A stretch of DNA of 33,908 nucleotides from Treponemataceae bacterium (GTDB lineage: Bacteria > Spirochaetota > Spirochaetia > Treponematales > Treponemataceae). The notes under the pieces are model-generated. The model was not told where the DNA came from. It made no database searches and saw only the letters and a list, made by a program, of their open reading frames with translations. Made by a program: the position numbers and the translations under genes. Positions 1 through 7,174 of the stretch are shown here, piece after piece. Within the stretch, counting starts at the first letter, position 1. The number at the start of each line of letters is the position of its first letter. The DNA lies in contig JAKSTU010000025.1 of the NCBI GenBank assembly GCA_024402435.1, positions 1-33,908 on the forward strand. The letters run 5' to 3'.

Positions 1-2
1 TT

Positions 3-1025
3 GCAGTTGCTGACCTTTTGAACCGCCGCGGACACAATGTAACAGTTTTTGAACGGGAAGACAGAGTCGGTGGTCTTTTGATGTACGGTATTCCGAACAT
101 GAAACTGGACAAAAAAATCATCGACCGCCGTGTAAACCTGATGAAAGCTGAAGGTGTGGAATTTGTGACACGTGCCGACATTGGAAACAACATGAAAGCT
201 GAAGAACTTCTGAATGAATTCGATGCTGTTGCCCTTTGCTGCGGTGCTAAAAAAGCACGCCGTCTGAATGTGGCTGGTGAAGATGCAAAGGGAATTATTC
301 CAGCCGTTGATTTCCTTAAAGCCGTAACAAAATCACTTTTGGATTCACACGCCGTAACAGACTGTAAAGACGATTCCGCAAAAATCTCTGACATTATCCT
401 TTCACCGGATTTTGATCCGAAAGGAAAACACGTGATCATTGTCGGAGGTGGTGACACAGGTAACGACTGTACTGGTACATGTGTTCGCCTGGGGGCCGCA
501 AGTGTTACAGCTTTGGAAATGATGCCACAGCCACCAGTAGAACGCGCTGCAAATAACCCGTGGCCACAGTGGCCAAAAGTGCTCAAAACAGACTATGGCC
601 AGATGGAAGTTATTGCAACAGCTGGAAGCGATCCTCGTGTTTACAAAACAACAATTAAAGAAATCTATCAGAAAGACGGTCATGTAACAGGTGTTAAAAC
701 TGTTCAGGTTGAATTCCGTATGGTAGACGGTCAGAGAAAACTTTGCGAAATTGAAGGAACAGAAAAGGAACTTCCTGCAGACCTTATCCTGATTGCTGCC
801 GGATTCCTTGGTGCCGAAGAATACACAGCAAAGGCCTTTGACGTAGCAATGACAAATCGCGGAGTAGTTGACGCCGCCGAAGGAAAGTATGCTACAAACC
901 AGGAAAAAGTTTTTGCCTGTGGTGACATGCGCCGCGGACAGTCTCTGGTTGTATGGGCAATTGCCGAAGGCCGTGAATGTGCCCGCGAAATTGACAAATA
1001 TCTTATGGGTTACAGTAATTTATAG
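3..1025 (+). CDS. gltD: Glutamate synthase small subunit (GltD-like), 5' truncated by window edge
   Basis: This is the FAD- and NADPH-binding small subunit of glutamate synthase, which passes electrons from NADPH to the large subunit for glutamate formation from glutamine and 2-oxoglutarate. The reading frame is open from base 3, so the gene starts outside the window; about 340 residues are present against roughly 490 in full-length proteins, and the N-terminal iron-sulfur cysteines are missing. Visible motifs are the end of the first dinucleotide fold (FEREDRVGG), a second nucleotide-binding motif (HVIIVGGGDTGNDC) near the middle, the family stretch NNPWPQWP, and the C-terminal FAD motif ACGDMRRGQSLVVWAI. 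The same fold occurs in NADPH-dependent ferredoxin:NADP reductase subunits (NfnA type) and dihydropyrimidine dehydrogenase, but the C-terminal half fits GltD best. A TTG at base 18 could be read as a start but cuts into the conserved fold. Confidence 0.9.
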   Translation, partial: AVADLLNRRGHNVTVFEREDRVGGLLMYGIPNMKLDKKIIDRRVNLMKAEGVEFVTRADIGNNMKAEELLNEFDAVALCCGAKKARRLNVAGEDAKGIIPAVDFLKAVTKSLLDSHAVTDCKDDSAKISDIILSPDFDPKGKHVIIVGGGDTGNDCTGTCVRLGAASVTALEMMPQPPVERAANNPWPQWPKVLKTDYGQMEVIATAGSDPRVYKTTIKEIYQKDGHVTGVKTVQVEFRMVDGQRKLCEIEGTEKELPADLILIAAGFLGAEEYTAKAFDVAMTNRGVVDAAEGKYATNQEKVFACGDMRRGQSLVVWAIAEGRECAREIDKYLMGYSNL

Positions 1026-1064
1026 TATTTGTTACATTTCAAGAAAAAACTGAAATTTTAACTC

Positions 1065-1092
1065 TTTACACTTTCCCTGAAAAATTGATAAC
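1065..1092 (+). promoter_or_regulatory. Possible promoter for the aldo/keto reductase
   Basis: TTTACA (1065-1070) and GATAAC (1087-1092) are separated by 16 bp and resemble a sigma-70 type -35 and -10. Transcription would start near 1099, inside the loop of the hairpin at 1074-1117, so the RNA would lack the 5' arm and its ribosome-binding site would be free. The -10 match is only 4 of 6. Confidence 0.35.
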
Positions 1093-1124
1093 TTTTTTAT
1101 ATATCATTTTTCAGGGAGTTTTTT
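1074..1124 (+). terminator. 16-bp hairpin plus T-run, overlapping the next gene's ribosome-binding site
   Basis: Bases 1074-1090 and 1102-1117 are inverted copies that pair over 16 bp with one bulged T. The loop is 11 nt, and a G and six T follow directly. This is the shape of an intrinsic terminator for gltD. The 3' arm contains AGGGA, part of the Shine-Dalgarno sequence of the gene starting at 1125, so in a read-through transcript the ribosome-binding site would be paired. Pairing is read directly from sequence; function is inferred. Confidence 0.6.
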
Positions 1125-2303
1125 ATGCAGTACAGAAAAGATAAATATGGAAATCCTGTTTCCGTTTTAGGCTACGGATGCATGCGCTTTTCCCAGACCA
1201 TTGCAGGACCGGATTTCAAAAAAGCAGAAGCCGAAGTTATGTCTGCAATTGAAGCCGGTGTAAATTATTTTGATACTGCCTACATTTATCCGGGAAGTGA
1301 AGCCACACTTGGAAAAATTCTGGAACAGAACAATGCTCGGGATAAAGTTAATATTGCAACAAAACTTCCTCATTATCTTCTTAAAAAAGAGGGGGACTGC
1401 GAAAAACTTTTTGCAGAAGAGCTTTCACGTCTCCGCACGGATCATGTTGATTATTACCTTATGCACATGCTATCTGATGCTGTTACATGGAACCGGCTTA
1501 TTGATCTTGGGGTAAAAGATTGGCTTGAACAGAAAAAGAAAGAAGGCGTAATCCGTCAGATAGGTTTTTCTTATCATGGAAACACAGAATCTTTTGTCAA
1601 ACTGATTGATGCCTACGACTGGGATTTCTGCATGATTCAGTACAATTATCTTGATGAACATTCTCAGGCCGGTGTTGTGGGACTTAAACACGCTGCGTCA
1701 AAGGGAATTCCTGTAATGATCATGGAACCGCTTCGTGGCGGAAAACTGGCCAACAAACTTCCTAAAAACGCAACAAAGATTTTCAAGAAATTCAGTCCTG
1801 ACCGGGCTCCTGCAGAATGGTCTTTCCGCTGGTTATGGAATCAGCCGGAAATTACCTGTGTTCTTTCAGGCATGAACTCCAAAGAAATGATTGCAGAAAA
1901 TGTCCGTTCTGCCTCCGAAGCAGAAGTCGGTTATGTTTCAGCAGAAGAGCAGAAAGTTTTTGCTGACGTTGTAAAAGAAATCCGCAGCAAGGAAAAAATC
2001 GGTTGCACAGGCTGCCGTTATTGCATGCCATGTCCGAAAGGTGTAGACATTCCCGGTGTTTTTGCCGCCTACAACCGCCGTTTCTCTGACAGCAAGTTTG
2101 AAGGTTTCAAAGATTATGTAATGTGTACTTTGCTGCGTAAAAACTCTACAGGCGCATCAAACTGCATCAAGTGCGGAAAATGTGAACTTCATTGTCCCCA
2201 GGGCATAAAAATCCGTGAAGAACTGGACAATGTAAAAAAAACTTTTGAAGGCCCCATTTATCACATGGCAAAAGCAATCGTCCCGAAAATCATGAAACAG
2301 TAA
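1125..2303 (+). CDS. Aldo/keto reductase with C-terminal ferredoxin-like domain
   Basis: A 392-residue predicted oxidoreductase of the COG1453 type: an NADPH-binding TIM barrel of the aldo/keto reductase superfamily joined to a C-terminal 4Fe-4S domain. The barrel shows YFDTAYIYPGSE (catalytic Asp and Tyr region), a Lys in TKLPHY and the His in YYLMHM. The tail has two cysteine clusters, at residues 294/297/300/303 (CTGCRYCMPC) and 347/350/353/357 (CIKCGKCELHC), each followed by Pro, fitting two iron-sulfur clusters. Such proteins probably reduce a carbonyl substrate using electrons from, or linked to, ferredoxin; the substrate is unknown. The start is ATG 1125 behind the strong site AGGGAG. 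It follows gltD by 99 bases, across a hairpin that may control it. Confidence 0.88.
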   Translation: MQYRKDKYGNPVSVLGYGCMRFSQTIAGPDFKKAEAEVMSAIEAGVNYFDTAYIYPGSEATLGKILEQNNARDKVNIATKLPHYLLKKEGDCEKLFAEELSRLRTDHVDYYLMHMLSDAVTWNRLIDLGVKDWLEQKKKEGVIRQIGFSYHGNTESFVKLIDAYDWDFCMIQYNYLDEHSQAGVVGLKHAASKGIPVMIMEPLRGGKLANKLPKNATKIFKKFSPDRAPAEWSFRWLWNQPEITCVLSGMNSKEMIAENVRSASEAEVGYVSAEEQKVFADVVKEIRSKEKIGCTGCRYCMPCPKGVDIPGVFAAYNRRFSDSKFEGFKDYVMCTLLRKNSTGASNCIKCGKCELHCPQGIKIREELDNVKKTFEGPIYHMAKAIVPKIMKQ

Positions 2304-2364
2304 GATTGTTATGAGCCGGTTTTCGGTACAGTTCCGTTAATGATGCGGTTTGTAAAAAATCCAC

Positions 2365-2393
2365 TTTTCAAAGATTTTGTAAAGTGGTATTAT
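2365..2393 (+). promoter_or_regulatory. Probable promoter for the pyrG leader
   Basis: TTTTCA (2365-2370), a 17-bp spacer and TATTAT (2388-2393) preceded by TGG, an extended -10. Transcription would start near 2400, only about 11 nt before the hairpin at 2411. The -35 matches 4 of 6 and the -10 matches 5 of 6. A 7-bp inverted repeat (2361-2367/2381-2387) overlaps the promoter and might be an operator. Confidence 0.5.
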
Positions 2394-2410
2394 ACAATCC
2401 CGTAAACGAC

Positions 2411-2472
2411 AGAGAGGTCGCAAACAGAGTTTCCTGAAAAAACAGGAGATTGTGTCTGCGACCTCTTTTTTT
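2411..2472 (+). terminator. Strong intrinsic terminator or attenuator before pyrG
   Basis: AGAGGTCGCA at 2413-2422 pairs perfectly with TGCGACCTCT at 2457-2466 and can be extended by two more pairs on the outside. An inner 5-bp stem (TCCTG/CAGGA around six A) caps it. A run of seven T follows at 2466-2472. It may simply end the aldo/keto reductase transcript, but the promoter just upstream also makes it a candidate attenuator of pyrG or the end of a short RNA of about 70 nt. Confidence 0.75.
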
Positions 2473-2561
2473 ATGCCTTGTGGGGTTTGGGGCAAAAAAC
2501 TTCAAGAGATTGGCCCCAGGCGAAAGGGGTGTGGTGAAGACTGCTTCTGCAGGCTGAACCC

Positions 2562-2581
2562 AGGGGAAAGGCTTTTCCCCT
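2562..2581 (+). promoter_or_regulatory. 8-bp perfect hairpin in the pyrG 5' leader
   Basis: AGGGGAAA pairs with TTTCCCCT around a 4-nt loop, ending 13 bases before the GGGGG ribosome-binding site of pyrG (2595-2599). The CCCC of the 3' arm could instead pair with that GGGGG, so the two pairings are mutually exclusive. A translational switch is inferred, not shown. Confidence 0.4.
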
Positions 2582-2603
2582 CAATAAGTTTATGGGGGAT
2601 TTT

Positions 2604-4202
2604 ATGAAACAGACAAAATACATTTTTGTAACAGGTGGTGTAGTCAGCGGGCTGGGAAAAGGGATTACGGCAGCTTCTTTGGGGCGTCTGCTTAAATCCC
2701 GAGGGCTTAAAGTGGCTTCTCAGAAACTTGATCCGTATATCAATGTTGATCCGGGTACAATGAGTCCTTATCAGCACGGAGAAGTTTACGTTACGGAGGA
2801 CGGGGCTGAAACTGACCTTGACTTGGGCCATTACGAACGCTTTATTGACGAGGATCTGAACAAATATTCAAATCTTACATCGGGAAAAGTTTATTGGAAT
2901 GTCCTTAACAAGGAACGCCGCGGAGAATATCTTGGCGAAACTGTCCAGGTTATTCCTCATATTACAAACGAAATCAAAGAATTCATCTATAACGTCGGCA
3001 AGCAGTCTGATGCGGACGTAGTAATCACTGAAGTCGGCGGAACAACAGGGGACATTGAAAGCCAGCCTTTTATCGAAGCGATACGTCAGGTGGGGCTTGA
3101 AGTAGGCAAAGAAAATGCAATTTACATTCATGTTACGCTGCTTCCGTTTCTCAGCGGTTCTGATGAACACAAGACAAAGCCGACTCAGCACAGTGTAAAG
3201 GAACTGCAGGGAATGGGAATCAAACCGGACATTATTGTGCTTCGTTGTGACGAAAAACTGGAGCCGGGAATTTTCCGCAAGGTTGCAATGTTCTGCAATG
3301 TTTCTGAAGACTGCGTAATCGAAAACCTTACTTTGCCCGTTCTTTACCAGGCTCCGCTCATGCTTGAAAACCAGAAAATGAGCGACACTGTTTGCCGGCT
3401 TCTTAACCTGAATGTGCCTCCTGCAGATCTTACGGACTGGAATTCAATGCTTGACAAGATTCAGAACCGTAACCGCCGTGTTACAATCGGTCTTGTGGGA
3501 AAATATGTCCAGCTTCATGATGCATACTTAAGTGTTGCGGAAGCTCTCCGTCATGCGGGGTATCAGTTCGGTGCCGATGTTCAGATTAAGTGGATTGACT
3601 CTGAAATGATAAGCGATTCTACAATTCTTGATCTTCTTGGCGATGTGGACGGTGTAATTGTTCCCGGCGGATTCGGTCAGCGCGGTATTGAAGGCATGAT
3701 TCTTGCCGCAAACTATTGTCGTAAGAAAAATATTCCCTATCTTGGAATCTGTCTTGGAATGCAGATTGCCGTAATCAGTTTTGCGCGGTACGTTGCCGGG
3801 CTTAAAAACGCCAATTCCGGTGAATTTGATGCGGACAATCCTTATAAAGTGATTGATTTCCTTCCTGATCAGAGCGACACGGTCAACAAAGGCGGAACAT
3901 TGCGTCTGGGTGCGTATCCTTGCAAAATCAAACCCGACACCATGATGGCACAGTGTTACGGTACGGAAAAAATAAACGAGCGTCATCGCCACCGGTATGA
4001 GTTCAACAACCAGTTCCGTCAGCAGCTTACAGAAGCGGGGCTTGTAATAAGCGGAACAAGCCCGGATGATTACATTGTGGAAACTGTGGAAATTAAAGAT
4101 CATCCTTTCTACGTGGGTGTGCAGTTCCATCCTGAGTTCAAAAGCCGTCCGAACAAGCCCCATCCTTTGTTCCTCGGGCTGGTCAAAGCAAGTTTGAAGT
4201 GA
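2604..4202 (+). CDS. pyrG: CTP synthase (glutamine hydrolysing)
   Basis: Makes CTP from UTP, ATP and glutamine in the cytoplasm, the last step of pyrimidine nucleotide synthesis. The 532-residue length is normal for the family. The synthetase domain begins at once with the P-loop [11 protein letters not shown] (residues 10-20). The C-terminal class I glutaminase domain carries [12 protein letters not shown], the nucleophile Cys383 in LGICLGMQ, and the His509/Glu511 pair in QFHPEF. The start is set at the second ATG, 2604, because GGGGG lies 4-8 bases before it and the protein then begins as typical CTP synthases do; ATG 2592 would overlap that site and add four residues. purF follows after 9 bases, its ribosome-binding site touching the pyrG stop, so the two are likely cotranscribed. 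Confidence 0.97.
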   Translation: MKQTKYIFVTGGVVSGLGKGITAASLGRLLKSRGLKVASQKLDPYINVDPGTMSPYQHGEVYVTEDGAETDLDLGHYERFIDEDLNKYSNLTSGKVYWNVLNKERRGEYLGETVQVIPHITNEIKEFIYNVGKQSDADVVITEVGGTTGDIESQPFIEAIRQVGLEVGKENAIYIHVTLLPFLSGSDEHKTKPTQHSVKELQGMGIKPDIIVLRCDEKLEPGIFRKVAMFCNVSEDCVIENLTLPVLYQAPLMLENQKMSDTVCRLLNLNVPPADLTDWNSMLDKIQNRNRRVTIGLVGKYVQLHDAYLSVAEALRHAGYQFGADVQIKWIDSEMISDSTILDLLGDVDGVIVPGGFGQRGIEGMILAANYCRKKNIPYLGICLGMQIAVISFARYVAGLKNANSGEFDADNPYKVIDFLPDQSDTVNKGGTLRLGAYPCKIKPDTMMAQCYGTEKINERHRHRYEFNNQFRQQLTEAGLVISGTSPDDYIVETVEIKDHPFYVGVQFHPEFKSRPNKPHPLFLGLVKASLK

Positions 4203-4211
4203 GGTTGCATT

Positions 4212-5579
4212 ATGGTTTCCGGTGATAAACTGAGAGAAGAATGCGGAGTTTTCGGTGCTTTTTCCGGAAAAACCGGTTCTTTGGCTGAACTTGTGTATCT
4301 TGGGCTTTTTGCCTTGCAGCACCGAGGACAGGAAAGCTGCGGTATTGTTGTGAACAATGGCGGTGCCTACAAAAGCTGCAAAGATCTGGGGCTTGTAAGT
4401 GATGTTTTCAATGCAAGGAATCTTGGAGAACTTGGCGAAGGAAACATGGCTTTGGGCCACGTCCGTTACGGTACAACAGGTGCCAACATAAGGGCAAATG
4501 TTCAGCCTATTGAAGTTCATCGTCTTAACGGAAACCTTGCGGTTGCACATAACGGAAACCTTACCAATTCCGAGCAGCTGCGTCAGTATCTGGAGCTTCA
4601 GGGCTCTATTTTCCATTCTACAAGCGATACGGAAGTCATTGCTTACCTGCTGACAAAAGAGCGGCTTACAAGTCCTGACATTGAAAGCGCAATTAGTTCC
4701 ACAATGGAAAAAATACGGGGCGCCTATTCACTTGTAATAATGACCGGCGGAAAAATGATTGCTGTGCGCGATCCTCAGGGGTACCGGCCTTTGTGCTACG
4801 GTGTGATTGACGGCCCGGAACAGACTTATGTGATTGCAAGCGAAACCTGTGCTCTTGACGTTGTGGGTGCAAGATTCATCCGCGACATTGAGCCGGGTGA
4901 AATCCTTTCTTTTTCAAAAGAGGGCGTTAAATCAATCAAAACCCACTGTCAGAAAGAAAAAAAATCCCTTTGCGTTTTTGAATACATTTATTTTGCAAGA
5001 CCAGATTCTGTTATTGACGGAATCAGTGTTCACCAAAGCCGTGTAAAAGCCGGGCGCATTCTTGCAAAAGAACATCCTGTGGAAGCTGATGTTGTAATCG
5101 GTGTGCCGGACTCGGGACTGGACGCTGCCCTGGGATACTCTGAAGAAAGCGGAATTCCATACGGAATGGGCTTTGTAAAGAACAAATATATCGGACGGAC
5201 TTTCATCAATCCGGGACAGACGGAACGGCAGAACAAGGTGAAAATCAAACTGAATCCCATTGCGGAAACGGTGCGCGACAAAAGAGTAGTGCTTATTGAC
5301 GATTCAATTGTGCGTGGAACAACCAGCGGCCGTATTGTTCAGCTTGTACGCGATGCAGGAGCAAAAGAAGTGCATGTCCGCATTTCTTCGCCGCCTTTTA
5401 TTTCGCCATGTTTTTACGGAACTGATGTTCCGGACTGCCAGCATCTTATTGCATGCAACCACAGTCTTGAAGAAATTGCGGGAATAATCGGTGCTGATTC
5501 CCTTGGCTATCTTAGTATGGAAGGCGCACTGAGTCTTGGCAAAGATGACGGTCTTTGCTGCAAGTGTTTTCATCCCTGA
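4212..5579 (+). CDS. purF: Amidophosphoribosyltransferase
   Basis: First committed enzyme of purine synthesis, forming phosphoribosylamine from PRPP and glutamine. An N-terminal Ntn-type glutaminase is followed by a phosphoribosyltransferase domain. The catalytic Cys is residue 11 in EECGVFG, so a 10-residue propeptide is expected to be removed, as in the Bacillus subtilis type of enzyme. The PRPP-binding motif VVLIDDSIVRGTTS has its Asp pair at 363-364. Cysteines in SLCVFEY, ISPCFYG and the C-terminal LCCKCF correspond to the iron-sulfur ligands of the Bacillus enzyme, so an oxygen-sensitive 4Fe-4S form is likely. Length (455) is slightly short but complete. It pairs with pyrG in one operon and ends 1 base from a convergent gene. 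Confidence 0.96.
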   Translation: MVSGDKLREECGVFGAFSGKTGSLAELVYLGLFALQHRGQESCGIVVNNGGAYKSCKDLGLVSDVFNARNLGELGEGNMALGHVRYGTTGANIRANVQPIEVHRLNGNLAVAHNGNLTNSEQLRQYLELQGSIFHSTSDTEVIAYLLTKERLTSPDIESAISSTMEKIRGAYSLVIMTGGKMIAVRDPQGYRPLCYGVIDGPEQTYVIASETCALDVVGARFIRDIEPGEILSFSKEGVKSIKTHCQKEKKSLCVFEYIYFARPDSVIDGISVHQSRVKAGRILAKEHPVEADVVIGVPDSGLDAALGYSEESGIPYGMGFVKNKYIGRTFINPGQTERQNKVKIKLNPIAETVRDKRVVLIDDSIVRGTTSGRIVQLVRDAGAKEVHVRISSPPFISPCFYGTDVPDCQHLIACNHSLEEIAGIIGADSLGYLSMEGALSLGKDDGLCCKCFHP

Positions 5580-5580
5580 T

Positions 5581-6480
5581 TTATTTGCGGTTGAACAGAC
5601 GGAGAAATCGTTTTGTAAGTCCGCTGCCGAATTTTCCCGAGAACTCAGCGGCAGCGGAGTCAATGGAAACATTGTCACCGAATTTCTTCTTCAGTTCATC
5701 CCAATATTTGATTATCCAGACATAAAGATCAGCGGGTTTTCTGTGTCTGAAACGGCGCATTATCTTCTGTTTTTTGATTGTATTGATAATTGGCAGATAA
5801 AGGTCATTGTACCAGGAAAGAATCGCTTCTTCCATGGTGATTTCTTCAGTTTTGTTCTGATTAAGATAGTATTTGTGAACCTGAATATGCTGATAAAGTA
5901 CGTCATACTGACCGGGCGTAGTAAAATCAAGGTTCCAGCAGTCTGTAATGTCTCCGAAAGCCGTTTCCGAATAAAAGACGCGTTTTTCGTATTCAATGAC
6001 TTTTCTGAAAATCTGACCCTTTGTCATGCCTTTTTTCAGTTTTATTTCGCTCTGCAGTGAAATTACTTCCGCATCAATTGATTCAATTCCCTGACTCCGT
6101 GCCACTGAAACACGATGGTTGCCGTCACGCACGAAATAAAGTCCGCCGATTTCATAAAGTACGATGGGCGGGAGAATCACGTCAGAAAGAATAGCCCTGT
6201 CTATGCTTTCCCAGCGGTTTCTCAAGTGCATGCTTTTCGGGAAAAAATGATTGTCAAAATCTTTGTAGCGTCCTTCACTTCCTGCAATCATGTCAACGGG
6301 AACAACCTGCATTCCCATATATACTTCACCGTTGGGGCGCAACATCTGTTTAACATCTGTAAAAGAAAGAAGGGAAGATTCGTCAGGGTTCAAAAAATGC
6401 TGAAGATCATTGAAAAGCGCTTTGTTGTAGGCTTTGTAAAAATCGTCTTCGCTTTGTTTTTTAAAAATGCTCTGATTCAT
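5581..6480 (-). CDS. ParB/sulfiredoxin-fold N-terminal domain protein, function unknown
   Basis: A 299-residue protein. Residues about 57-142 resemble the ParB-like nuclease fold: VPVDMIAGSEGRY, then WESIDRAILSDVILPPIVLY, then FVRDGNHRVSVARSQG (116-131), whose DGNHR is the conserved nucleotide-binding or catalytic box of the superfamily. Proteins with this order occur in other bacteria as standalone ParB-like proteins unrelated to chromosome segregation. The C-terminal half (about 150-299) is rich in aromatic and basic residues and I do not recognise it; there is no ParB-type helix-turn-helix that I can see. It is the last gene of a minus-strand operon, its ATG overlapping the stop of the phosphoesterase gene (TAATG). 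Its stop lies 1 base from that of purF. Confidence 0.7.
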   Translation of the reverse strand: MNQSIFKKQSEDDFYKAYNKALFNDLQHFLNPDESSLLSFTDVKQMLRPNGEVYMGMQVVPVDMIAGSEGRYKDFDNHFFPKSMHLRNRWESIDRAILSDVILPPIVLYEIGGLYFVRDGNHRVSVARSQGIESIDAEVISLQSEIKLKKGMTKGQIFRKVIEYEKRVFYSETAFGDITDCWNLDFTTPGQYDVLYQHIQVHKYYLNQNKTEEITMEEAILSWYNDLYLPIINTIKKQKIMRRFRHRKPADLYVWIIKYWDELKKKFGDNVSIDSAAAEFSGKFGSGLTKRFLRLFNRK

Positions 6481-7172
6481 TATTTTCCTTTTGGTGTCAA
6501 AATTTGGTCGGGTATTTCAAGAATATAGGAACTGAATGCGTTGATGACAGTTGTGTCTTCAAACTCAGAAACCCGAATGTCCTGCATGTCATACAAATGA
6601 ATGTGTCCGTGAATCATGTATTTTGGCCTGAAAACCTTCAGAAACCAGCGGTAACACGGAAAACCTCTGTGACACGGATCTTCTTTGTCATGAATGTTTC
6701 GCGGCGGTGCATGGGTCAAAAAAATGTCCAGATACCGACCGTATCGTATTTTGTTCCAAATCAGTTTTGGAGCCATTTTCAGAAGCAGGAGTTTCATCTG
6801 CCGGTCTGTGTACTGTGCAAGACCGTTGTTGTATTTCATGCTGCCTGATGCACCTGCTATAAGCAGATTTCCTTCTTTAAGGGATTTGAAACCTGCATAA
6901 ACTGCTCCGTGAGAGTGTGTCAGTTCGCCCTCACGTTCCTGCATAATATATCCGCCGCCTTCGTCAGTTGCGTGATAATACTTAAAATCCGAAAGATTGT
7001 GGTTTCCGAAGATAAAGAATGTAGGCTTGTTCAAAGTTGAAACGATGAAATCAACGTATTCCATAGCCAAATCACCGGCACAGAGCACAATGTCAATATC
7101 GGCAAAGCGTTCTTTAGCAGAATTGCTGTAAACAAGCGGATCAATCTGGTCGGAAACACACAGAATTTTCAT
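6480..7172 (-). CDS. Calcineurin-like metallophosphoesterase
   Basis: A 230-residue hydrolase of the calcineurin-like phosphoesterase superfamily, predicted cytoplasmic. Metal-binding motifs are in order: CAGDL (residues 31-35), FGNHN (55-59), LTHAPPRNIHD and IHGHIHLYD near the C-terminus. The first motif, usually Asp-x-His, reads SDQID (7-11), so its His is missing; neighbouring subfamilies also vary here. The substrate cannot be told from sequence: phosphodiesterases, nucleotidases and pyrophosphatases share this fold. It follows the TPR gene by 2 bases and overlaps the ParB-fold gene by 1 base, so the three are very likely co-expressed. Confidence 0.85.
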   Translation of the reverse strand: MKILCVSDQIDPLVYSNSAKERFADIDIVLCAGDLAMEYVDFIVSTLNKPTFFIFGNHNLSDFKYYHATDEGGGYIMQEREGELTHSHGAVYAGFKSLKEGNLLIAGASGSMKYNNGLAQYTDRQMKLLLLKMAPKLIWNKIRYGRYLDIFLTHAPPRNIHDKEDPCHRGFPCYRWFLKVFRPKYMIHGHIHLYDMQDIRVSEFEDTTVINAFSSYILEIPDQILTPKGK

Positions 7173-7174
7173 CG

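Larger units (their letters stand above)
2304..2603 (+). other. 300-base non-coding leader upstream of pyrG
   Basis: No credible gene lies here. The stretch holds, in order: a promoter-like pair (2365-2393), a strong hairpin with T-run (2411-2472), a 6-bp hairpin of TGGGGC with GCCCCA (2488-2493/2513-2518), an 8-bp perfect hairpin (2562-2581) and the G-rich ribosome-binding site of pyrG (2595-2599). I see no second good promoter between the terminator-like hairpin and pyrG, so pyrG transcription may depend on read-through of that hairpin. A minus-strand open frame covering part of this area is not credible. Confidence 0.6.

Noticed and set aside
2304..2603. tRNA or known riboswitch in the pyrG leader
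   Set aside because: No cloverleaf or CCA end, and the stems do not match a riboswitch class that I can recognise by eye; called a leader with hairpins only.
3528..4616. Long minus-strand open frame (362 codons) across the pyrG-purF junction
   Set aside because: It lies antisense to two certain genes, its translation shows no domain or sensible composition, and it is explained by codon use of the opposite strand.
5536..6060. Plus-strand open frame (174 codons) opposite the ParB-fold gene
   Set aside because: It starts inside purF and is antisense to a gene with a clear conserved motif and translational coupling; no ribosome-binding site or domain.
5581..6480. ParB chromosome-partitioning gene (parABS locus)
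   Set aside because: No parA neighbour, no visible centromere-binding helix-turn-helix and no parS-like repeats; only the N-terminal fold is shared.
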